Source of the DNA: Candidatus Sulfopaludibacter sp. SbA3 | Lineage (GTDB): Bacteria > Acidobacteriota > Terriglobia > Bryobacterales > Bryobacteraceae | Assembly (NCBI GenBank): GCA_945900935.1 | Contig: CAMDKT010000373.1 | Location: forward strand, 1-6,260 | Length of the DNA stretch: 6,260 nt | Direction: 5' to 3' | Notes under the pieces: model-generated | What the model saw: the letters and a program-made list of their open reading frames with translations, nothing else | Told to the model about the DNA's origin: nothing | The model's database searches: none | Program-made: the position numbers and the translations under genes | In this document: piece after piece, positions 1-5,560 of the stretch | Layout: every line of letters starts with the position of its first letter | How positions within the stretch are numbered: position 1 is the stretch's first letter

Positions 1-1
1 C

Positions 2-91
2 CGCATGATCATCGCCCAAGCCCGCGCCGAAAAGATGCCCATCCTTTCGAGCGATTCCACTCTCCGCAAATACGACGTCACGCTGCTCTGA
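2..91 (+). CDS. C-terminal end of a PIN-domain (VapC-like) protein, cut by the window start
   Basis: Only the last 29 codons are present; the frame runs from base 2 to a TGA at 89-91. The visible peptide reads RMIIAQARAEKMPILSSD and ends in YDVTLL. This matches the C-terminal signature of PIN-domain ribonucleases of the VapC toxin type: an (D)RhhIAQA helix, a strand ending in a conserved acidic residue (the D of ILSSD, one of the Mg-binding acids in this family), and a closing 'Y.V..L' strand. Base 1 is C, compatible with a gaC Asp codon before the Arg, as the family expects. VapC toxins usually sit downstream of a small antitoxin gene, which would lie outside the window. The fragment is too short to tell a toxin from another PIN protein. 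It converges on the next gene with one base between the stop codons. Confidence 0.72.
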   Translation, partial: RMIIAQARAEKMPILSSDSTLRKYDVTLL

Positions 92-92
92 C

Positions 93-1817
93 TTACCGCA
101 GTTCCCGAATCCGCACATTCCGAAAATGAACTTCAATCCCCGGTCCGGAATGTACCTGCAGCGCCAGGAAGCCGGCCAAAGCAATGCCCGCCTCTTTCTC
201 CTCGTAATCCACAGTCACCAGCCAGTTCAACCGCAGCGTAATCCGCGATCCCTGCGCCCGAATCACATACTCGTTCCATCCGCCCTTGTCCAAATCCGGC
301 AGCGTCGGCGCCTGCGCCAACACCCGCTTCCGCCTCGATTCGTCATATAAACAGCCCCAATACTGCTGCCCCACATCCGCCTGATACCCCGAAACTTCAT
401 GCGGTATCGCCGCCGGCACGGACCGGAACTGCACGCCGCTATTCCCCGCTCCGTTCAGCAGCCGGAACTGCAACCGCAACTCAAAGTCCCCAAACGACCG
501 GCGAGTCCGCAGGAAGTCGTTGTACTTCAATCCGTCATGCTTGCCCACAATCATCCCGTGCCGCACGCTCCACAATCCCGGCGTGTCGACTTCCCACCCC
601 TCCAACGAAACCCCATCAAACAACGAAACAAATCCCTCTTCCTTCGGCCACTGCGCCGATTGCCCGCTCCGCAACGCCATATTCGCCAAATGCGCCGACG
701 AGGCCGAAATCACTCCCGCCTCCACCGGCGCAGCCGCCGGCTTCCGGCTCCGTATCGCCTCCAGCCAATTCTCCAGATGCAGCCTCTCCCCATCCGGCTT
801 GTCGTAAAAATCCGCCCCACGGACCCCCGTCCCCAAAATCATCTCCTCATACGGAAACGATTTCTTCGCCGGCTCCGGATGCAGCTCATACCGTCCCCGG
901 TCGATGTAGAGCGTCCCCTCATCGCCCATGAACTCAATCATCGCCGCGTTCCGCGCGTTGGCAAACGTCGATTCAAAATACGCCTGCACGCCCTGCTTCG
1001 GATACCGCAGCAAACACTGCGCCGTGTCCGGTGTCTGCCAGCGCCACTCCGGCCGCATACTGTCGCCGATCGCCACCGCTTCCGCCGGAGCATCCAGGTC
1101 CAGAATCCAATGCGCGACATCGATCCAATGCACCATCAAATCCGTAAACGTCCCCCCGCCGAAATCCCAAAACCAGCGCCAATTGCGGAATTGATACGCA
1201 TCGAACGGCTGATCCGGCACATGCCCCAAAAACCGCCGCCAGTCCACCGTCTTCGGATCAACCAGCGGAATCGCCCCGCCCCGATTCGTGTTCCGATTCC
1301 ACGTCAAATGGACCTTGTGAACCTTCCCCAGCTTCCCCGCCCGAATGATCTCCCGTGCCCTTTGAATATGCGGCATCGACCGCTGCTGCATCCCCACCTG
1401 CACAATCCGCCGATACTTGTTTTGCGCGTCAATCGCCTGCGCGCCCTCGGCCAGCGAATGCGTCAACGGCTTCTCCACATAGACATCCTTGCCCGCCGCG
1501 CAAGCGTCCGTCAGCAACTGCACATGCCAATGGTCCGGCGACGCAATCAACACCGCGTCCAAATCCTTCCGCTGCAAAAACGCCAAATGATCCTTCGATG
1601 AAGTAACACCACCGGCCAGCAACGAAGCCTTCTCAATATTCGCGTCCCAAACATCGCAAATTCCCACAATTTTCGCGCCAGACATCTGCGCCAGCGACTT
1701 CATCAAATGCTGCGCCCGGCCCCCCGCGCCAATAATGCCGATCTGAATCCGGTCATTGGCGGCAAAGGCCCGAGGCGCAAACAATGCGGCGGAAAGAAGC
1801 GAACGGCGCGTCATCAT
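93..1817 (-). CDS. Tat-exported Gfo/Idh/MocA oxidoreductase fused to a DUF1080 (3-keto-disaccharide hydrolase) domain
   Basis: The 574-residue protein has three parts. Residues 1-19 are a twin-arginine-type signal (T3-R4-R5-S-L-L, hydrophobic stretch, AFA before a likely cut at 19/20). Residues 23 to about 390 are a Gfo/Idh/MocA dehydrogenase: nucleotide-binding GIIGAGGR (27-34), PDHWH (94-98), the family EKP motif (115-117), and a GGGTFTDLMVHWIDVAHW segment (220-237) with candidate catalytic D226, H230, D233 and H236. Residues about 394-574 are a DUF1080/PF06439 jelly-roll: SLFDG..LEGW (398-408), FGDFELRL (442-449), GNSGVQFR (458-465), GYQADV (477-482), WNEY (514-517), LQVHSG (553-558) and FRNVRI (565-570). 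Gfo/Idh enzymes can oxidise the sugar C3 hydroxyl, and DUF1080 enzymes cleave 3-keto-glycosides, so the fusion suggests both steps in one exported chain; this is inference. The start is a double ATG; the second (1812-1814) would also keep the signal. A GAGG lies 13 bases upstream, far for a Shine-Dalgarno site. N531-W532 stands where many DUF1080 proteins have Asn-Gly. Confidence 0.9.
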   Translation of the reverse strand: MMTRRSLLSAALFAPRAFAANDRIQIGIIGAGGRAQHLMKSLAQMSGAKIVGICDVWDANIEKASLLAGGVTSSKDHLAFLQRKDLDAVLIASPDHWHVQLLTDACAAGKDVYVEKPLTHSLAEGAQAIDAQNKYRRIVQVGMQQRSMPHIQRAREIIRAGKLGKVHKVHLTWNRNTNRGGAIPLVDPKTVDWRRFLGHVPDQPFDAYQFRNWRWFWDFGGGTFTDLMVHWIDVAHWILDLDAPAEAVAIGDSMRPEWRWQTPDTAQCLLRYPKQGVQAYFESTFANARNAAMIEFMGDEGTLYIDRGRYELHPEPAKKSFPYEEMILGTGVRGADFYDKPDGERLHLENWLEAIRSRKPAAAPVEAGVISASSAHLANMALRSGQSAQWPKEEGFVSLFDGVSLEGWEVDTPGLWSVRHGMIVGKHDGLKYNDFLRTRRSFGDFELRLQFRLLNGAGNSGVQFRSVPAAIPHEVSGYQADVGQQYWGCLYDESRRKRVLAQAPTLPDLDKGGWNEYVIRAQGSRITLRLNWLVTVDYEEKEAGIALAGFLALQVHSGPGIEVHFRNVRIRELR

Positions 1818-1825
1818 GGATTTAT

Positions 1826-1854
1826 ATTATCCTCACATAGGAGCAAATCGTGAA
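1826..1854 (-). promoter_or_regulatory. Candidate promoter for the minus-strand oxidoreductase in the divergent gap
   Basis: Read on the minus strand, TTCACG (1854-1849, 4 of 6 to TTGACA) and GATAAT (1831-1826, 5 of 6 to TATAAT) are separated by 17 bases. This is the best sigma-70-like pair in the 32-base divergent gap, which is the only AT-rich spot nearby. Transcription would begin near 1819, almost at the ATG (1817), giving a nearly leaderless message; that would fit the lack of a well-spaced Shine-Dalgarno site for this gene. On the plus strand the same block offers TATTAT (1825-1830, 5 of 6) but no good -35, so plus-strand transcription may start from the same block or from inside the divergent gene. 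The -35 overlaps the plus-strand GTG start. This is sequence matching only. Confidence 0.3.
1839..1843 (+). promoter_or_regulatory. Ribosome binding site fixing a GTG start for the intradiol dioxygenase
   Basis: AGGAG lies six bases before the GTG at 1850-1852, an ideal spacing. It supports the GTG start over the next in-frame ATG at 1919, which has no such site and would remove the twin-arginine signal. Confidence 0.75.
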
Positions 1855-2479
1855 GACTCGTCGCCAGATCCTCGAAGACTGCATCGTCAGGGGTTCCCTC
1901 CTGGCCGGCGTCGCCACCATGTCCCAAACCCAGTTGCTTGCCTTCTGGCAACAAGGCGAAGCCCAAGCCGGCAAGCCCACATCCACCGAAGTCCTCGGAC
2001 CCTTCTTCCGCAAAGGCGCGCCGAATAACACGAACATGCGCGTCTCCGGCGACCCCGGTTTCCCGCTCCGCGTCAGCGGCCAGGTCTCCAACACAAAAGG
2101 CCAAAAAGTTCAGGGCGTCAAAATCGATATCTGGCAGGCCGATCACGTCGGCCTCTACGATGTCCAGGGCTATCGCTACCGCACCAAACTCGATGTCGAG
2201 TCGGCCTCTGAATACGTCCTCGAGACCATCCTCCCCGGCCACTATGATGACCGCCCCGCTCAGCACATCCACTACATGATCACCGCCCCCGGCCACAAAA
2301 CCCTCATCACCCAGGCCTACTTCGCCACCGATCCTTTCTTCGAAGGCGACCCCGCCAAGAACTACAAGAAACGCGGCATGGTCTCCAGTCCCGAACTCGT
2401 TCGCAACGTCAATCTATTCGAAGGTCCCGGCCAGCCGCGCGCCACCATCCAATTCGACATCTGCCTGGAGAAGGCGTAA
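1850..2479 (+). CDS. Tat-exported intradiol ring-cleavage dioxygenase (catechol/protocatechuate dioxygenase superfamily)
   Basis: The 209-residue protein belongs to the non-haem Fe(III) intradiol dioxygenases, which open catechol-type rings between the two hydroxyls. Family marks are TSTEVLGPFF (44-53), VKIDIWQADHVGLYD (90-104) and GHYDDRPAQHIHY (130-142). The expected iron ligands are all present: Y103, Y132, H139 and H141, with R135 as the usual active-site Arg. The Y132 to H139 spacing is short and one residue (Q138) sits between the RPA and HIH elements, so this is not a classical CatA or PcaH; the substrate cannot be named. The N-terminus has T3-R4-R5-Q-I-L, then a weakly hydrophobic stretch and AQA (38-40) as a possible cut site, suggesting Tat export of the folded, iron-loaded enzyme. 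The GTG start is set by a well-spaced AGGAG. It is first of five plus-strand genes and is divergent from the exported oxidoreductase. No other aromatic-degradation gene (transporter, cycloisomerase) is nearby. Confidence 0.9.
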   Translation: MKTRRQILEDCIVRGSLLAGVATMSQTQLLAFWQQGEAQAGKPTSTEVLGPFFRKGAPNNTNMRVSGDPGFPLRVSGQVSNTKGQKVQGVKIDIWQADHVGLYDVQGYRYRTKLDVESASEYVLETILPGHYDDRPAQHIHYMITAPGHKTLITQAYFATDPFFEGDPAKNYKKRGMVSSPELVRNVNLFEGPGQPRATIQFDICLEKA

Positions 2480-3364
2480 ATGGACCGCAAAATCGCCTCC
2501 GAAGCCAATGTCGGGTCGCTCGCTTTCTCCCCTGACGGCAAACTCCTCCGCGGCCTCTGCCAGGACGGCAAACTCCGCTCCTGGGACGTAACTTCCGGCG
2601 CCGTTCGCCAAACCACCGCGTTTGACGATGGCGACACCGCCCCCAACTTCTCCGCTTCCGGCCTCACCACCATGGGCAAGGACGGCAGCCTGAAATCCTG
2701 GGACCTCGCCACCGGCAAGGTCGCCAAACGCCTCTCCAATCCCGGCCGCCATGCGCGCCGCGTCATCGGGCCCACTGACGGCTCGGCCTATCTCTCCGAG
2801 GGCCGCACCGAAATCAAGGTCCGCGCCCTCGACGCCAACGGCAAAGAACGCTTCGTCGTGCCATCGGGGCTCGGCGGCCTCGGAGCGCTTGCCATTTCTC
2901 CGGACGGCGCCAATGTCGTCGCCGCCAGCTACGACGCCGACGTCCGCGCCTGGAACGCCCGCAACGGCGAACTCCTCCGCCTCATCGACGAACTCCCCGT
3001 TTCTATGTTCGATCTGAAATTCTCACCCGATGGAAAATGGCTCGCCGCCGCCGGCGCTGATCGGATCGTCTACATCTACGACACCAAAACCTGGAGGGTT
3101 TCCCGCCAGTTCACCGGCCAGCCCGAAATGATCTCGGCCCTCGCTTTTTCTTCCGACGGCGGTCGCCTCGCCTCCGGCGGATTCAGCGAACTAACGCAGA
3201 AACGGCCTGTAAAAGTGATCGTTTGGGACGTCAAAAGCGGCGCCAAACTGCGCATTTTTGACGCTTCTCAGCGTGTTGCCAGCGTCGTTTTCTCCCCCGA
3301 TGGATCCCTGACCGCCGTTTCCACCGGCACAAAATCCATCGATCTCTGGCAGGTCGCCGCATGA
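2480..3364 (+). CDS. Seven-bladed WD40 beta-propeller protein
   Basis: The 294-residue protein is made of WD40-type repeats from end to end. Seven blade ends can be read: LRSWDV (32-37), LKSWDL (71-76), VRALDA (114-119), VRAWNA (155-160), VYIYDT (197-202), VIVWDV (246-251) and IDLWQV (287-292). Several blades begin with the usual FSPDG-like turn (16-20, 139-143 as ISPDG, 181-185, 223-227 as FSSDG, 271-275). Blade 3 is the most degenerate, and blade 6 has a longer loop (about 234-245). Seven blades make a complete propeller, so the gene is not a fragment of a larger WD40 kinase or NACHT protein. No signal peptide, membrane segment or enzymatic domain is seen, so it is probably a cytoplasmic binding scaffold; the partner is unknown. 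Its ATG directly follows the dioxygenase TAA with no base between, and GGAGAAGG (2467-2474) gives a ribosome site five bases upstream, so translation is probably coupled. Confidence 0.88.
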   Translation: MDRKIASEANVGSLAFSPDGKLLRGLCQDGKLRSWDVTSGAVRQTTAFDDGDTAPNFSASGLTTMGKDGSLKSWDLATGKVAKRLSNPGRHARRVIGPTDGSAYLSEGRTEIKVRALDANGKERFVVPSGLGGLGALAISPDGANVVAASYDADVRAWNARNGELLRLIDELPVSMFDLKFSPDGKWLAAAGADRIVYIYDTKTWRVSRQFTGQPEMISALAFSSDGGRLASGGFSELTQKRPVKVIVWDVKSGAKLRIFDASQRVASVVFSPDGSLTAVSTGTKSIDLWQVAA

Positions 3365-4518
3365 TTCCCATTGCCTCGCGCGTCGCCGCGCTGCGCCCAA
3401 CTGCCGTAAATTCCATCCTCGCCGACGTTCGGGCACAAGTTGCCCGGGCCACCCCCGGCCCCCTCGTTTCCCTCATGCGCGGTGAGCCCGATCTCCCCAC
3501 CCCCGCCCACATTGTCGAAGCCGCCGCCAAGGCTCTCGCCGCCGGCCGAACCATGTACGCCGACCAGCGCGGTGAACCGAAACTGCGCGAAGCCATCGCC
3601 GTTAAGCTGCTTCGTGACAATGGCTTACAATACGATCCTGCGACCGAAATCCTGGTCACCACCGGCGGTACTTTCGGCATCTATGCCGCCCTCGCCGCCA
3701 TGCTCAACGAAGGCGACGCCGTACTTGTCCCGGATCCGGTTTACGACGCCTATCTCTCCCCGATCCGGTTGAGCGGCGGCGAACCCGTCGCCGTCTCATC
3801 GACCATCGAAAATGGCCGTTTCGTGTTGAAAATAGAGGCCTTAGAAGCATCTTGGACCCCCGCCTGCAAAGCCCTTCTATTGAACACCCCCTGGAATCCC
3901 ACCGGTACCGTCTTGACCCGCCAGGAATTAACCGATATCGCCGCATTCTGCGAACGAAAAAACCTCACGATCATCAGCGACGAAATCTACGAAGCCATTG
4001 TTTATGAAGGACATACCCACATTTCACCGGCTGTCATGGCGCGCGAGCGGACCGTGGTCGTCAACGCGCTCTCGAAAACCTACGCCATGACCGGATGGCG
4101 CGTCGGTTATGTCGCCGCTCCCGCCCCCTTTGTTCGCGCTATGTTGTTGATTTTGCAGCAGTCCAGCCGCGGACCAGCGACCTTCGTTCAGGATGCCGCC
4201 GCCGTCGCTTTAACCGGTCCCCAGGACTGCGTCGCGACGTATCTGGCGGAATATTCCCGGAGGCGAAAATCGGTTTTGGAATCGCTTCCAAATGTACTCG
4301 CCCCCGAAGGTGGCTTCTTCGCTATGCTGGACCTTCGTGCTTCCGGAACGCCTAGCGATCAGATTCGAAAGAAGTTACTTGCGGAGTCCGGAGTCGTCGT
4401 CGTGCACGGCGCGGCATACGGCCCCGGCGGCGAGGGCACTTTACGCGTTTCCTTTGCCTCTGGCGGCGAAGTTCTCGAACGCGGTTTAGCCAAGCTCAGC
4501 CAGGCTTTGAGAGGGTAA
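3361..4518 (+). CDS. Class I/II PLP-dependent aminotransferase (aspartate aminotransferase fold)
   Basis: The 385-residue length and motifs fit a complete fold-type I aminotransferase. The PLP lysine is K239 in NALSKTYAMTGWRVGY (235-250), with R247 as the usual phosphate-binding Arg. Other marks are MRGEPDLPTP (39-48), TTGGTFGIY (100-108, cofactor phosphate loop), PDPVYDAY (124-131, Y128 at the ring-stacking region), NTPWNPTG (175-182, N179 to the PLP O3'), SDEIYEAIVYEG (206-217, D207 to the pyridine nitrogen, Y210) and LRVSFA (361-366), whose R362 should hold the substrate alpha-carboxylate. It transfers amino groups between an amino acid and a 2-oxoacid in the cytoplasm; which pair is not readable. 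The ATG overlaps the WD40 stop as ATGA, typical of coupled translation, and the aldolase gene follows after four bases. Strand composition changes inside this gene, yet the frame and all key residues are intact. Confidence 0.92.
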   Translation: MIPIASRVAALRPTAVNSILADVRAQVARATPGPLVSLMRGEPDLPTPAHIVEAAAKALAAGRTMYADQRGEPKLREAIAVKLLRDNGLQYDPATEILVTTGGTFGIYAALAAMLNEGDAVLVPDPVYDAYLSPIRLSGGEPVAVSSTIENGRFVLKIEALEASWTPACKALLLNTPWNPTGTVLTRQELTDIAAFCERKNLTIISDEIYEAIVYEGHTHISPAVMARERTVVVNALSKTYAMTGWRVGYVAAPAPFVRAMLLILQQSSRGPATFVQDAAAVALTGPQDCVATYLAEYSRRRKSVLESLPNVLAPEGGFFAMLDLRASGTPSDQIRKKLLAESGVVVVHGAAYGPGGEGTLRVSFASGGEVLERGLAKLSQALRG

Positions 4519-4522
4519 CCGG

Positions 4523-5560
4523 ATGCGGAAAACGGAACTGCCGACCCCGGCTTTGGTCGTAGACCTGGACTTGATGGAGGCCAATATCGCTTCCATGCAG
4601 GCTGCGGTTTCCAGTGCGGGCAAGGTGCTGCGCCCCCACGCCAAAGCCCATAAACGTGTGGAAATTGCACGAAAACAGATCGCAGCCGGAGCGGTTGGCG
4701 TGTGCTGCGCGACCCTGACCGAAATGGAATCCATGCTCCGCGCGGGGATTGACGTTCTCCTCACAACACCGGTGGCTTCTCTAGCTAAAATCAATAGAAT
4801 AAATGAGTTAGCGCGGATTGGCGAAATAACCGTTGTCGTCGACCATCCCATGCAGGTCGCGCTTTTTGCCGAGTCCGGAGCGAATCTGAACGTCCTGGTC
4901 GATCTGGATATCGGGGATCATCGCACCGGAATCCCCTGCGACGAGCGAGCCGTTCAGTTAGCACTTGCGGTGGAGGCAGCGCCGAATTTACGGTTCGGCG
5001 GGTTGCAGGCCTATTCCGTTTCCGGGTCGCACACCGTGGGGCGTCAAGCGCGGATGGCGCATTCGACAGCCGCCCTTTCGCTGGCCGTTGAAATCCAGAA
5101 AGAGTTGATCCGACAGGGGTTGGACGCCACGCGATTAACCGGCGGTTCCACCGGAACATGGGATATCGATATCGCGATTCCGGAACTGACTGAAATGCAG
5201 GCCGGATCGTATGCGCTCATGGACGTGGCCTACGGGAAGATTGGCGCTATACCATTCCCAGTTGCGATGACGGTATTGGCGACGGTGATCAGCGCGTCGC
5301 ATCCGGATCGGGTAACAGTGGACGCGGGGTTCAAGGCGTTCTCAACCGACCGGCCCTTCGGCCCGGAGGCGATCGGCCTCCCAGGCTCCCGCTGGGAGTG
5401 GGCGGGCGATGAGCATGGCTTCCTGTTCGCCGATGCGCTACCGAAGATCGGCGAACAAGTCGCCTTCGTTGTGCCGCATTGCGATCCGACCGCGAACCTG
5501 CACGAGAAAATGTACGCTTGCCGGGGAGAGGAAGTTGTCGAGGTTTGGACGAGATGTTAG
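4523..5560 (+). CDS. D-threonine aldolase / 3-hydroxyaspartate aldolase-type PLP enzyme (fold type III)
   Basis: The 345-residue protein starts as this family does (LPTPALVVDLDLMEANI, 6-22) and has an alanine-racemase-like barrel followed by a metal-binding C-terminal domain. The PLP lysine is K41 in RPHAKAHK (37-44). Other marks are DLDIGDHRTGI (127-137), the phosphate-binding GGSTGT (207-212) and VPHCDPTANLHEKM (317-330). In this C-terminal motif H319 and D321 form the H-x-D pair that holds the divalent metal in D-threonine aldolases; the related D-serine dehydratases have H-x-C. Family knowledge therefore favours an aldolase, splitting a D-3-hydroxy amino acid into glycine (or a similar amino acid) and an aldehyde, or running in reverse. 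D-serine/D-threonine dehydratase remains the main alternative. GAGGG (4511-4515) lies seven bases before the ATG. It sits four bases after the aminotransferase, and its last codon and stop overlap the next start by seven bases. Confidence 0.88.
   Translation: MRKTELPTPALVVDLDLMEANIASMQAAVSSAGKVLRPHAKAHKRVEIARKQIAAGAVGVCCATLTEMESMLRAGIDVLLTTPVASLAKINRINELARIGEITVVVDHPMQVALFAESGANLNVLVDLDIGDHRTGIPCDERAVQLALAVEAAPNLRFGGLQAYSVSGSHTVGRQARMAHSTAALSLAVEIQKELIRQGLDATRLTGGSTGTWDIDIAIPELTEMQAGSYALMDVAYGKIGAIPFPVAMTVLATVISASHPDRVTVDAGFKAFSTDRPFGPEAIGLPGSRWEWAGDEHGFLFADALPKIGEQVAFVVPHCDPTANLHEKMYACRGEEVVEVWTRC
5540..5543 (+). promoter_or_regulatory. Ribosome binding site supporting the start of the FAD-linked dehydrogenase
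   Basis: GAGG lies ten bases before the ATG at 5554-5556, inside the end of the aldolase gene. It supports that ATG as the start; the next in-frame ATG is 33 codons later, within the conserved FAD domain. Confidence 0.45.

Noticed and set aside
399..1601. Long plus-strand open frame (400 codons) opposite the oxidoreductase gene
   Set aside because: Its translation is overloaded with Arg, Pro and His and shows no domain. It mirrors a GC-rich gene whose minus-strand frame has complete family motifs.
1814..2296. Minus-strand open frame (160 codons) opposite the dioxygenase
   Set aside because: It overlaps the divergent gap and the catalytic core of a well-supported gene, and its peptide has no recognisable fold.
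3900..4440. Replication origin at the skew change
   Set aside because: The region is wholly inside an intact gene. I see no AT-rich unwinding stretch or cluster of DnaA boxes, so the skew change alone is not enough to call an origin.
5162..5173. 12-base palindrome GATATCGATATC
   Set aside because: It is explained by the coding sequence for the Asp-Ile-Asp-Ile repeat in the aldolase, in mid-gene and far from any promoter.
5378..5398. Perfect 7-base inverted repeat CTCCCAG / CTGGGAG with a 7-base loop
   Set aside because: It lies inside the aldolase gene with no T-run after it; a chance hairpin in GC-rich coding sequence is more likely than a terminator.
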